From Apus apus (Eukaryota > Chordata > Aves > Apodiformes > Apodidae), in NCBI RefSeq assembly GCF_020740795.1, contig NC_067285.1, positions 20,604,241 through 20,668,240 on the forward strand: a stretch of DNA of 64,000 nt, read 5' to 3'. The notes beneath the pieces were generated by a model. The model saw nothing but the letters and a program-made list of their open reading frames with translations. It searched no databases and had not been told where the DNA came from. The position numbers were made by a program, and so were the translations under genes. Positions 1 through 11,884 of the stretch are shown here, one piece after another; position 1 is the stretch's first letter; each line of letters opens with the position of its first letter.

Positions 1-250
1 TGCACCAGGGGAGTTTTACACTGGATATTAGAAAGAATTTCTTTATCAAAAGAGTGATTGGACAGTGGAACAGGCTGCCCAGGGAGGTGATAGATTCACC
101 ATCCCTGGAAGTATTTAAAATAAATATATAGTACTTAACAACATGATTTAAACACTGAACAGGTAAATGAGGTTATGGTTGGGGAATTTAGGTTATGGTT
201 GGACTTGATGATCTTCAAGGTCTCTTCCAACCAGGGTGATTCTATGATCC
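1..250 (+). mobile_element. CR1 LINE, 3' end fragment
   Basis: The sequence matches the CR1 3' region. It has the end of the reverse-transcriptase ORF (GGAACAGGCTGCCCAGGGAG near 68) and then the typical tail 'ggttggacttgatgatcttcaaggtc..ttccaacc..gattctatgat' to about 250. The copy enters from the left edge of the window. It has a small internal duplication: a 13-base AGGTTATGGTTGG motif occurs near 171 and 190. It is old and non-coding. Confidence 0.85.
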
Positions 251-3200
251 TGAAGAGAGAACTAATGGCTATTTTGAGAATAATGTTACTGGAGACAGGG
301 AGGCAAAGTCTATGAAAAGCAGACTTGTAAATAATCCAGAACAGCAAGCTCAGGAAAAAAAACTGGCAATGGGTTCAATATATTTCATGATGGAAAAGGG
401 GATGAAGAGCAAGGAGAAGCAGGGTAATTGCATAATTTTATTGTTTTTAAACAATAAGACACTGGCATATTAAGAGGCAGAGAAAGAAAAGCCAAATTAT
501 TAGGGAAAAAATGTAAAGCAAAGTAAAAACAAAGCAATAGTTTGAACCAGAAAGAGACTAAATAGGAGTAGATAGGATTGCAAGGTCCATCTCAAGGAGT
601 CATAGGATTTTCAGTGCTAGATAGAGAGAAGGTCCATGATGGATGAACAGTTGATGTTTCTCACTGTTATTGTTTGTACCTTAATTAAGTGCACAGATAA
701 GCATTGCATACATTCAAGAGTAATGAGCTGCCTGATTAGAGGTATGTATTTCAGTACCCTTTAACAAATTATAAAAAGAAACTTAGATTACATTCTCTCC
801 ATTTCATTTTTAGGAAATATGTCTCATAAACATCAGCCCAGGCAGGAAAATGTGTAAAAGTCCATTCAGAAAGCATAAATCACTTCTGAAAACTTATTAT
901 CCAGTCAGAAGTTTACCCTGATACTCTCCATTATGGCCCGGTGTTTGATTCCTATTCCTCTGAGTACTTCAATAAGTAATTCCATTCAGCTGGTTACAAT
1001 CCCATTTAACTATGCTCCTGACTCATTTGTGAGCCTAACTGCTTACCACTGGTAGCAGAGGATTTAGCATTTGAGCTCACATGTCAAGTAGACACTTGAC
1101 TGCTTAACTTTTGGTCTTCTTACACATTGCAAAATAAATATAAGAAAAAGTTTAACATGGTAAAGACATCAGGCAAGAAGTGAAGCATACAAGATCAGTG
1201 AAAGCATTCAAGTTCTCTCAAAAAACAGTGTTTGTTTTAAAGATAAGTTGAGCCATAATGAAACTGACCAACAAATCACTAAAATTGCTTTCAAGCAGAT
1301 TTGCTAGAAAGGTATCAGCAGACTAGTAAGCTAATTCTAACTGGTAAAGAAAATCATGGGCAACAGAAATATGACAATCATGGGTAAAATGCCATTTTAT
1401 CAATTTTTAATTAACTAAGGCTAGCAAAACAAATTTCTATCTAAACTAGGTCTTGAGAATAATTTACCTTAAAAAAAAACTAAAAAAGAAAAAAAATTGT
1501 TGAAGAACTGAATAAGCAAAAGTAAATGCTCAAATACTGTCATCTGAGGAAAAACACTATGGCAGCCTAAATTGTAGTCAGAGTACCTACAAGTCCCAGT
1601 TTTCCTTCCCAGAATTACACCAAATGTACCACAAGTCTTCCCTAAAATGTCATGAGAGGATCTCCAGGCGTGATGCCAAAAATATAACCAGGATTCATTC
1701 ATCCCTAATGGACAACCATTGAATAAATCACCTTTTGTCATTTTCAATACCACCGAATCAGAGCCCTAAGTTGTCATGCCAGGAAAATCCAAAACACAAA
1801 ACTTAACCTGCCTTTGGCTTAGTATTACTGCAGAAGACACTCTCAGGCAACATCTACAAATCCAGCCCTACACTTCTGTTCCCATGTCCCTAACGATGAA
1901 AGAAATCTCATGCTGTTTTAGGCAGAGAAAAGACCCTTCTTACAAGTACTTGCTGCTCTGACCCATGTGGCTGCTGCTCCTTGAGTGTCCAACACATATC
2001 CTTCAGGAACTCCTCTTGGGAAGACGTTACCTCTCTCAGCTCTCTGTTCTCTTTGCCATGTATGGAAGATTTGCCCTCTCCTGAGCTGCTTAATAAGGTG
2101 TTTTAATCACTCCACCTGCCCTGGCACCTGGGAAATTACTAATAGTAGCTAGGTTCACAAGCAGGCTTGTGAAACTGGTGCCAGGGAGGTAAGAAAACAG
2201 TTTTGATTAGAAACACAATCTGAGTTATTGAATAAATTACAGCTCCTTCATGTCGTAGCAACTGACACAGAGATCACTGACAAAAAATCTACAATTCTAA
2301 AAGGTAAGGAGGGTAGAAAGGTAGACTGAAGACTATATATGACTATCTTTCGGAAATTTTTCTTTCTTATCTTACAGGTATATATTTTTTAGTTCTGTGA
2401 GAGTTATGTGTGAAGTACTCCTCATGCCAAACTTCTCCTTGAATTACATTTTCCCATTCAACTTAGAGTGTCCCTATGAGAATTTACTTTCTTCAGCATC
2501 TCAGAGTTGGATAGGTGTGTTCCTGGAGATGCTGATTAGAATATACTATGGTCAGCAGCAATCAAAGCTTCTTAATATTAATTTTGTTGTAGTTACCTTT
2601 TGCTTTCTAAGAAAAAAAGGTGAGGAAGATTTTGTGAGACTGAAGGCAATAGTAATGGAAATAATAAAAAGTAATTATCTACTGTATTATGTCTTTTAAT
2701 CTCACAAAATATTATTTATTATATGTTTTTTCTGTAGGAAAAACATGCATTGGACATTTATTTTCTGGGAAAAGAATCCCTTTTATTACTAAACAACCCT
2801 AAATTTGAAAAAAGTACACATGCTTGTGGGCACAAACCAGCCTCAGAAAGTACATTAAAAATAATTTCCTTTTCCACTCTTGCCATTTGGCATTCTTTTG
2901 AAACATGTATAGTGGCCTCTCTCAGAGTCAAATTTGGACTTGATGAACCACTGTTAAGTCCAGTTTCTGTTTCCCTTTGGTGATAATTTTTTCAGCTTGT
3001 GTTTTGTCGTCACTCAGTGGAGGAGAGGCCATAGTCCCGTACAGCCATTAGGGAACAGTAGGGGCAGTTATGTACATGCTATTGCAGTCACACCATTTAC
3101 TTTTTAAAACTTCCCATGGATGGAACTTTTAACTTCTGTTATGCCTTCAAAAAAGGGATCTAGAGCCAACAGGTAAAAGTAGAGTGAAAGGCAATAGCTA

Positions 3201-4880
3201 TCTGCCTGTCCTATAAGCAGAAGAATATCTCATGCCATAATACTGTATCTCAGACTGAGGAAATGAGACTAAGAAATGTTGTGGGAGATACAGACAATAG
3301 AAAACCAATGTGATGGATACGGAGGTTAGAAAGACATACTGTATTCTTGCTACATATTTTAAATTAGAAATAAATATTCATTTTTCTACTTTTTAATTAT
3401 ATGTATATGCATTTTTCTCAGACAATGTAGTTAGCTACATGGAGTTATCAGTGTGTTTGTTTATAGGGAAGCTTAGGAAATGCTTAGCGGACTTCCAGCC
3501 CCTCTCTGGTGGATTCAAGAGAGAACCTGCATGGATGGCAGCAAAGAGCTCTTCCAGAGGTGAAGCCTTCTAGAGATGCAGAGCTCTGCTTCCAGTGCCC
3601 TGTTCTGCACCACTGTGCCAGGCAGTGCCAGCGGAATGAGGGCAGTTGGGCAGCTGACCTCAGCCCACAGAACATCCCACATCAGGAGGCTTAATCAGAA
3701 AAGAGCAGCTGTGGAAACACCACTTCTTCAATGGTCTTGTGTTTGTAGGGATGCCTGGCATATCTGAGGGAGTGCTGCTGGGCTAGCCATAGGCAAGTGT
3801 GAGGAGAGAGCTGACAGCTGCCTCACTGGGACCATGGCTATCACAGAAAGTGCCCCAAACAGCACTATGCAGGAGAGAGGTCCCCCCATTACTTGCTACT
3901 TCAGCTCCTGAAGTGGGAAGTTCAGCCCACAGCCCTACAGTAGCTTTCCAGGCCACCTCCTTGAAGGGCCAAATCCCATTCACTGGATAAGAGCCAGCAT
4001 CCACCCAGAGGCTAGGACACTGAGCTGCTCCTGGTCTGGCTCAGGCTCCAAGGCTTGTCTTGGCTTTATCAAGCACAGTGCCTCTGAGCAGCCACATGCT
4101 CAGTTCAGATGTTAAACAAACACCTGATTATTTTGTAATCTGCCTCATATTTCTAGTTCCCTGATGGTGAGCAAAGGAGCTCAGGCAGCAGGACCAGTTG
4201 CTGATGACTGCAGAAGAGGTAAGCACAGAGGGACAGAGCCTGCTGGACACCTTGCTTCTGCTAAATCCTCAGGAGGACACAGGACTGAGATGGAGAAAGC
4301 AATGCTTCTCTCACAGTTCATAACAAAGGTCAGGTATGAAAAGGTCATCAAATCAATCAATCCACACATGACAGTGTTTATTAGTCATTTTTACACATCA
4401 CACAGTGGCAGATACACCCTGAGAGGAGCTGGTTCTGGGACCCTTCTGCCTCCAGCCCATGGGGCTGGTCCTGGGCTGGGACCATAGGCAAAGCCTCACA
4501 CCCTGTGGGGCATAGCTGGGCCCTGCTCAGCTCCCAGGGCCTGAGGCAGTAGCTAGTCAGGTTAAATAGATTGTTTAAGATCATACAAGGGGCACACAGG
4601 ATAACAGCCATAAAAGTTAATGGGATTCAGTGCCTTGCACTGCAGAGGAGAAGGGAGAGCTGGGCAGTCCCTTGAGCCTCACTGGATAGCCCCATCGCCT
4701 GAGAGCTCCTTTCAGCTGAATCACTGCTATGGGGGATAACATTTAAACCTGTGTCTGCTAGTTCAGCATTTACATGAGATCAGGTAAGGCATTAGTCAGG
4801 TCATGGCTTGGGCTCAGTCTTGTTGCTTTTCTATCTGTATGTTTTGTGCTCCCATGAGCAGCGGGGCTGGGATTTGGCTG
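251..4880. other. Intergenic, no gene recognised
   Basis: AT-rich unique-looking DNA with only short chance ORFs. I saw no splice-bounded coding segment, RNA gene or recognisable repeat. The section from about 3480 to 4800 is richer in GC but its ORFs overlap on both strands and look like no protein family I know. Confidence 0.5.
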
Positions 4881-4889
4881 CATGAGGCA

Positions 4890-6520
4890 CCACCTCTCAT
4901 CTCCTCAGAAGTAGTCAAGATAGGTGAGGACATAGTAGATGAGGATTGGGTTAGGGATCAGTTGCATAATCTGGACATCCATAAATCGATGGGTTCGGAT
5001 GAAATGCATCCAAGGGTGCTGAGGGAGCTGGCGGAGGTCATTGCTAGTCCACTCTCCATCATCTTCGGTAAGTCATGGGTAACTGGAGAGGTGCCTGAGG
5101 ACTGGAGGATAGCAAATGTCACTCCAGTCTACAAGAAGGGCAAGAAGGAGGACCCGGGTAACTATAGACCGGTCAGCCTCACCTCCATCCCTGGAAAGGT
5201 GATGGAACAACTTGTCCTTGGCACTATCTCTAGACATATCAAGGAGATGGGGGTCATCAAGAGCAGTCAACATGGTTTTACCAAGGGTAAGTCATGCTCA
5301 TAGCCTTCTATGAGGAAATTACTAGGTGGATAGATGATGGTAGAGCGGTAGATGTGGTCTATCTTGATTTCAGTAAAGCATTTGACACCGTCTCCCACAG
5401 CATCCTTGTAGATAAGTTGATCAAGTATGGGTTTGATGATCAGGCAGTGAGGTGGATCAAGAACTGGTTGAAAGGAAGAAGTCAGAGAGTTGTAGTCAAT
5501 GGGGCAGAATCTAGTTGGAGGCCTGTGACTAGTGGAGTCCCTCAGGGGTCGGTACTGGGACCGGTGTTGTTCAATATCTTCATCAACGACCTGGATGAGG
5601 GCACAGAATGTACCCTCAGCAAGTTTGCTGATGACACCAAGCTGGGAGGAGTGGCTGACACACCAGAAGGCTGTGCTGCCATTCAGAGTGACTTAGACAG
5701 GCTGGAGACTTGGGCGGGGAAAAACCTGATGAAGTTTAACAAGAGCAAGTGTAGAGTTTTGCATTTGGGGAAGAAAAACGCCATGCACCAGTACAGGTTG
5801 GGGGCTGACCTGCTGGAGAGCAGTGTAGGTGAAAGGGACCTGGGGGTCATGGTAGACAGGAGGATGACCATGAGTCAGCAGTGTGCCCTTGTGGCTAAGA
5901 AGGCCAATGGCATCCTGGGGTGTATTAGAAAGGGTGTGGTTAGTAGGTCAAGAGAGGTTCTCCTCCCCCTCTATTCTGCATTGGTGAGGCCGCATCTGGA
6001 ATATTGTGTCCAGTTCTGGGCCCCTCAGTTCAAGAAGGACAGGGAAGTGCTTGAAAGAGTCCAGCGCAGAGCCACAAGGATGATTAAGGGAGTGGAACAT
6101 CTCCCTTATGAGGAAAGGCTGAGGGAGCTGGGTCTCTTTAGTTTGGAGAAAAGGAGACTGAGGGGGGACCTCATCAATGTTTACAAATATGTAAAGGGTG
6201 AGTGTCAAGACGATGGAGTTAAGCTTTTTTCGGTGATGACCAGTGATAGGACAAGGAGTAATGGATACAAGTTGGAGCATAGGAGGTTTAAGATGAATAT
6301 CAGGAAAATTTTTTTTACTGTAAGAGTGACAGAGCACTGGAACAGGCTGCCCAGAGAGGTTGTGGAGTCTCCTTCGCTGGAGACATTCAAAACCCGCCTG
6401 GACGCCTTCCTGTGTGATGTACTCTAGGTGACCCTGCTCTGGCAGGGGGGTTGGACTAGATGATCTTTCGAGGTCCCTTCCAACCCCTAGGATTCTATGA
6501 TTCTATGATTCTATGATTCC
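4890..6520 (+). mobile_element. CR1 LINE, 5'-truncated, RT ORF nearly open
   Basis: A plus-strand CR1 retrotransposon that keeps the C-terminal two thirds of ORF2. Two overlapping reading frames cover the reverse transcriptase: up to about 5301, and from 5294 to 6427. Visible RT motifs are [34 protein letters not shown] and the catalytic FADDTKL near 5621-5641, followed by the conserved C-terminal domain ([31 protein letters not shown]). The frames are separated by what looks like a deletion of about 10 bases near 5300, within the KGKSC-LTNL-IAFY segment. The 3' UTR ends in three to four ATTCTATG units at 6491-6519. Endonuclease and 5' end are missing, which is normal 5' truncation. One break in about 1.5 kb of ORF suggests a comparatively recent insertion. 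Confidence 0.93.
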
Positions 6521-7942
6521 TCACCCAGAGCCCTCCTGGAGAGCTCCAGGCAGCTGTGGCACTTGGGAAGGATGCCACTGACCCCCTCCTGGGGCTATGG
6601 GTCAGAAGATTCCCCCCAAAAGGGTACAGTCAGCCTCCTGCTACCAGCTCAGCCCAGGCAGACACCAATGGGGACAGCACTTACCTCAGCCCCTGGGGAA
6701 GGGAGCTGAGGGAGGGGCAGGGACTGAGGCTCAACACCGCTGCTACATTGGTAAAGCCCAAACTGATATAAAGTAGGGAAGGGAAGCATTCTGACAGGGC
6801 TTCACCTGCGAGTGAACAAGCATGAGGCTCACATGCTCTGCTTCTCTGTTTGAGGACACAGGTTACTTTTGGGGTTGGAAGATAACATCAGGGGGAAGGT
6901 GTCACCCCTCCGTCCTTGGTGGAAGAAGAACATGCAGCCAGCTCAGAGTATGCCTACCCTGGGCATAGTGAGCCATGAGTGCTGCACAGCACTAAATGTC
7001 TGCACAGCATCTGACCACAAAACACTGTTTAAGCAGCTCCTGTCCCCACAGATTGGTATAAAGGGGTCAGTGCTCCTCCAGGCTGAGAAGAGAAGCTGAG
7101 GAAGAGATGGAAGAAAGGACTTGTGCAAGGTACAACATGTCATTGGTCCTTGGCACTTGAGTGCCTTAGCCCACATCTGCCTTCCTAGTACCAACCTACA
7201 GAGAGAAAAGGATCTTCATCATGGTGCAGGACAGAACAAAAACGGGCATTGGATGAGGTGAGGAATGTTTCCTCTTCTCCTTACATTAGCTGTGTGAGCC
7301 TAAATCCAGTCAGCTGCTGGTTTGAAGTGGAAGAGCAGCTCTGAAGGAGCCTTACAAGTTTGGTTCCAGGATGAAAAGGCATTTCTGTTCTCCCTCCCTA
7401 CACAACCTTAAAGAACAGCAGGGATTTTCTAGTTCAATGCTGTTCCCACTGGCAACTTACTGAGGCTGCCCCACACACAGAGGAGCAGTAGGTCTGGGCT
7501 CTGCTCTTTTGCTCTCCCCCAGAACTGGGGACTATGGAGTGGGCAATGCTGTTTTGAGAGGATTTTCCCTACTTTTTCTCAGAGAGAGATTTGGTGCCTG
7601 CAGGATCCAACCAGTCCCTGAGGAGGAGGAAAGGCACAAAGCAAAACCGAGTGATGCAGAGAAGAGGAAAAAGCAGAACCATGGCTCTGAAGTCTCTAGT
7701 CTGCAGCAACCTCCCCTCTCCTCCTGCTATCACCCTGTGACAACCTGCACCTCACTCTGGCATGCCACTAAGGCAAGGCAGGCACACCAAAGGCCAATCC
7801 ACAAGTTAAATTGAAGGCTGTTAACCAGAGTGTTAACCCCCATCACACCCATCCCATCAGGCACCTGAGCTCCAGACAGGAGTTAAAATTTTCTGCTTTC
7901 CCTCTCCCCTACCTCCCCTGAGTTTCTTCTTCCCTCTCTGGT
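6521..7942. other. Downstream flank of ELOVL3, no gene recognised
   Basis: Moderately GC-rich unique sequence between the CR1 tail and the ELOVL3 stop codon. It may hold 3' UTR of ELOVL3 if the poly(A) signal at the stop codon is not used, but I saw no other canonical AATAAA on the minus strand here. ORFs are short and lack family resemblance. Confidence 0.45.
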
Positions 7943-7948
7943 TTTATT
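7943..7948 (-). promoter_or_regulatory. ELOVL3: Candidate poly(A) signal AATAAA overlapping the ELOVL3 stop codon
   Basis: The minus strand reads GGG CAA TAA AAC, so the hexamer AATAAA spans the last sense codon and the stop. The following minus-strand DNA is rich in G, as expected of a downstream element. If used, the 3' UTR would be only tens of bases long. Use is inferred, not shown. Confidence 0.45.
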
Positions 7949-8365
7949 GCCCTTTGGGTTTCTGGGAGCTCCCCAGATAAGTCTTGAGGAAGTAGTTGCA
8001 GAAGAGCACCAGGATACTGAGACTAAACATGAATGAAAGGAAACCAGAGGTCCAGGTGGCGTGGCAGACCTTATCCTCCATCCAGAAGATAATCAAGGTG
8101 TACATTATTACAAATCCCAGCAACTGCACAATTTGTGAAATGGTTATTACCATGGCAAGGAAGCGGGGTACCTGGAAGCCTGCCACTCGCACGGCATAGT
8201 ATGAGTACATGGTAGCATGGATACTGGAGTTCAAGATTACAAGCCAGCCGCTGCCAGCCAGCATATCCACATAGCCATACCAGGTGATCATCACTGTGCT
8301 ACTATGGTGGAACCACTGGAGGAAGATGAGCTTCTTTTTCCGGAGGACGATGAACATGGTATCAC
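7944..8365 (-). CDS. ELOVL3: ELOVL3 exon 4 (catalytic His box, C-terminus)
   Basis: Last coding exon. Its acceptor is ..AACCCAAG followed by GTGATACC, joining in phase 1 to exon 3 so that GDT is completed. It carries residues 133-272: the box Q149-W-F-H152-H153, the second conserved His in IHATMYSYY, later membrane segments and the terminal KPKGQ. The first His of the family's HxxHH box is encoded as CAG (Gln), which the reverse strand around 8319 shows clearly. The other histidines are present. Confidence 0.93.
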
Positions 8366-11300
8366 CTTGGGTTGAGGGAGAGGTGTATTGTTAGTCCGGT
8401 TAAAGCACAGGAGGTGTGCAAGTTTTCATGTGGGGCAGAAAGAGCGAGCTGCAATGATGAAACCATTACGTGGCTTGATCCCATTATGACCTAGGTGTCC
8501 CTTGGAATCATCTGTAATTATAAAGCCCATGGTAGGCACCTACCTGCTGGCACATTTTTGGTACAAGAGTCCCTTGCTCTAGGCTTGCTTACCTAGCTCT
8601 ACCTACACAGCACTTCAGACCAGCTTTTCTGTATTTTTTTGGATGGAAACTGGGTGGAAAGCTCAGCCATCCCCCACTTGCCTACCTGCTTCCCCCTCGC
8701 TGCAGTTGTCCCATTGCAGAATTGCTGAGTCCAGGTGCTGGCCTGGGGATCAAACCAGAGCAATCAGACTGCAACCCCAGAGAGAGAGCCTCATCTGGGT
8801 TGAGCAACAGGGAGCAAGAAAATGAGTGTCATGCAAGGCTAGACAGCTCTATTCTCCAAATAACATTTGAACAGAGACCTGTAAAAAACCTGCTTGTAAA
8901 AGCAAAGGAGTTATGAGCATATGGAATAAGAAGTTTCAGACTCACCCATTTCCAGGAATTTGCTCCACACAAACAAATACACCCAAAGCTTGGAGATGGG
9001 GTGGACAAAGAAGGACTGACTACACACTGATTGTTTAAATCCCTTGGTAGAGAGTATGAAGGCCATTTGCTTCCAGACCCGACAGGCCACAATGGCACTG
9101 CAAGAAAACCAGAGGAGAGCTGAACACTGCCCAGAGCACTGCCAGAGACTCTGACAGCTCTGCATCCAAGAATATTCAGCTAACTCCACTTTGATGCCCT
9201 GGGCGATCTTGGGAACATCTAAACAAACGGTTGTCTTCTTAGATTTCCAAGCAGGTTTCAGCTCTGGTGTTTGCTGAGCACAGGCTTATCCAAGGCCTCT
9301 TGACTAGGATTTAAAACACATATTTCTGCAAGATAGAGCAGGGAAGGGATGCTGCTCACACCAGAAAATGCACAAGGACTAAGTAGGTTGTGAGCAATCC
9401 TTTGGCTTGCCTGGCACCATGTGGAAGCTCTGGGATGATGGCAGCAGCCAAGGTCTGGGCAGCAAAGAATGCTCTCTCATTACACCCTCTTCCACTGCTT
9501 AAAGAGACACTCAAGGGTAAGAGCTGCCACATCTGGTCAGAAAAGGGGGACAGTCATCCAGGTGTCCCATCTTCTGACAGGGGCCAACAGTGCACGCCCA
9601 GGGAGCATTTACGACTTTTTGTGGCAGGCAGTTCCCACAGCTTATGAGAAGAAGCATCCCTTTTTTTCTTTGTTATCAATCTGTATGTTTCATTTTCATG
9701 AGTTGGCCTCTGAACAGACTGTGAGCAGTCATCCCCTGACCCCCCCTCTCCCACAACTTGTGATTTTACAGACCACCACCATGCCCTACCCTCACAGAGG
9801 ACAACTAGTGTCCCTTAGACTTGGCCAAAATCGACTTGTGCATGAAGGCAGAGACACTTCTCTGAAGTTACAGAGGCAGTAGCCAGGTTTTGTCCCCTCC
9901 CACCAAACAGACTGAAAAGGTGTGGAGGTGAGGGGAATGTTAGAAAATTGTCATCTGTTTAATTACAGAACATGAGCCGAGTCATTCTCATGATCACTGC
10001 AGAAAATCAGTAGCGTAAGACTGGATAGTTTGAAAACTGATATTTTAGATTGATCTCCACATCTTGTATGGCTCGGGGGGGGGGGGAAGTAAAAATCCAA
10101 TCTAGAACTTCACAATAGTACCAGGCTGTTCTTAAAAGGTGTCTCTAAAAAATGGACAGCAAAATAATGCTGTCTTTGTACCATCATGCTCCTGCCATCA
10201 CAACTACTCATACTTTTCCCTCTCCCCCACCCCGTATTGAAGCATACTGGAAAGACAACCAAAGGATTGGTGATTTTCAGCATCTTTGATACATTCAACC
10301 AGTTTATGCCACTGGCCAGAGAGGACATCTCAGCCTCTTTCATGTTCTTCTTTAGATTTACTCTAACTATGTGAGTGTACCAAAGTTTTCCCCACCTCCT
10401 TCCCCATACATCAAAATTAGAAAGAGATAGGGGAAGCTACTCCCCCCATCCCATCTGGGTTTTTAAGAGTAATAGACCTCAAATAAAACTTATATCTGTC
10501 AGGCACCCTTTAAACAAGGACCTCTGCTCTTGCAGACTTCACATTCAAATATTCTTCCTAATAACTTTCAGGTGTTTCTGGTGTGGAGCCAACAACCTTT
10601 ATGAGCAGCTCACTTCCCTTATCCTCCAAGGGGGAAAAACCCCAACTATTTCCCTAATGAAATAGTAGATACCCAGAACTTTCCATCAGTCCAGCCCTGA
10701 GGGGTCTACAGCTGTCTCTGGCTTTAACAAAGGCCCTTACTTGAACAAGGCCAGATTGAAGGACCACAGGACCAGTGGTGCACGTAGGTTGTAGGCTTTC
10801 TTTTCCTTCATGAAATGCTGGATTCCAAAGACCAAGACCACATAAGCCACAGCAAAAAACACAGACTTGTGCCTGCAAGTAGAAGAGAAGGAGCAGTAAG
10901 GAAAAGACTGAGACTGACCTATTTGCAACTGGACTTCTGTAGCCCAGCAGAGCACTGTCATCAAGAATCAAAAGTTCTTCCATTCTTGTGTTAAGGTTGG
11001 GCTTGGAGAAGCCTGCCCTGACAGGAAGCAGAGCTGGTGAGGAAAAACCTTGGGAACCTCAAAAAAGAAAGCGAGCTGTTACATCACGGAGATTTCCACA
11101 AGACCTTCATGGAATGAAGCAGGATCTGGTACCCTGCAAGCAGCATCCCCAGTGAACACATCAGTGCATTTTATCCTCTTACACGAGAGCCCAAAGGCAG
11201 AGGACGCTCTTTTCCTAAATAGAGGCCAATTGCACCAGAAAGCTCAAGCGCCCTGAGCTATGTAAGGCTCCTTTTCAAGGCTTTAGGGCAGCACGGCAGG

Positions 11301-11674
11301 GCTGAGTGCCCCATTAGCTGGTGCAAAGGCTGTAGTGGCCGTCCGTGGCTGCTCCTCGCCAGCTGCTCTGCCGTTTGCTCTGCCCGAGGCTGTCCCGCAG
11401 CCCGTCCCCGACAGCCGCAGGAGCAGACCCGGCGCCGCAGCCCCCCATGCGCCTCCTCCCCTCGAGGGGCTGAGGCTTCGGAGCCCACTCCTCTAGAAAC
11501 AGCAGGACCCGACGGGGCTACCCGGGGTCCGGGATGCACCGAAGCCGCAACCTCCTCTTACCAGTTCTCCCGCATCCATTCCCTAGCTTCCCGTTCGTTG
11601 AAGTTGCTCTCTAAGTCGTACTCCCCTGGCAGCTGCAGCTCCGACGTGTCAATGCTCACCTCCATATCGACCAT
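7944..11674 (-). CDS. ELOVL3: ELOVL3, very-long-chain fatty acid elongase (4 coding exons)
   Basis: ER membrane 3-ketoacyl-CoA synthase of the ELOVL3/ELOVL6 group, which condenses malonyl-CoA with a long acyl-CoA in the first step of elongation. Coding exons are 11674-11562, 10872-10741, 9097-8946 and 8365-7944. All junctions are GT-AG and phases join exactly (819 nt, 272 aa; human ELOVL3 is 270). Visible family motifs are NFNEREAREWMRENW, the KGFKQSVC block, KFLEMGDTMFIVLRKKKLIF across the exon 3/4 junction, the His-box region at about residues 149-153 and IHATMYSYY. Several hydrophobic segments fit a multi-pass protein. The C-terminus KPKGQ is a KxKxx ER-retrieval signal. Odd: the His box reads QWFHH rather than HxxHH. 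Start: Met at 11674 gives family length; an in-frame upstream ATG at 11815 would add 47 residues. Sequence alone is close to ELOVL6; the name rests on its position beside NOLC1, as in human. Confidence 0.93.
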
Positions 11675-11880
11675 CCCCGGGACCCAGCCGAAACCCTCTG
11701 TTTCGCAGCCCCGCAGCCGTAGATGTAGCTCCGGGGATGAGCTCCGCCCCGGCAGGGCGGGACGGGGAGCTGCCCGGCCCGACGGGGCGGCAGGAGCCTC
11801 CCCCTCCGTGTCCATCGCTCACACTCCCCCCTCACTGCCCCCAGAGCTGCTATTTGCAACGAGAGTTTTAGTTTTCTGCT
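11330..11880 (-). promoter_or_regulatory. ELOVL3: CpG island at the ELOVL3 5' end
   Basis: A dense block of CG dinucleotides and GC-rich DNA around coding exon 1 (11562-11815) and its flanks, contrasting with AT-rich DNA on both sides. It is the expected promoter and first-exon region of ELOVL3. No TATA box was evident, so the transcription start cannot be fixed by eye. Confidence 0.65.
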
Positions 11881-11884
11881 AAAG

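Noticed and set aside
3480-4800. Possible LTR element or gene in a GC-richer stretch
   Set aside because: No paired terminal repeats, primer-binding site, viral protein motif or splice-bounded exon could be recognised.
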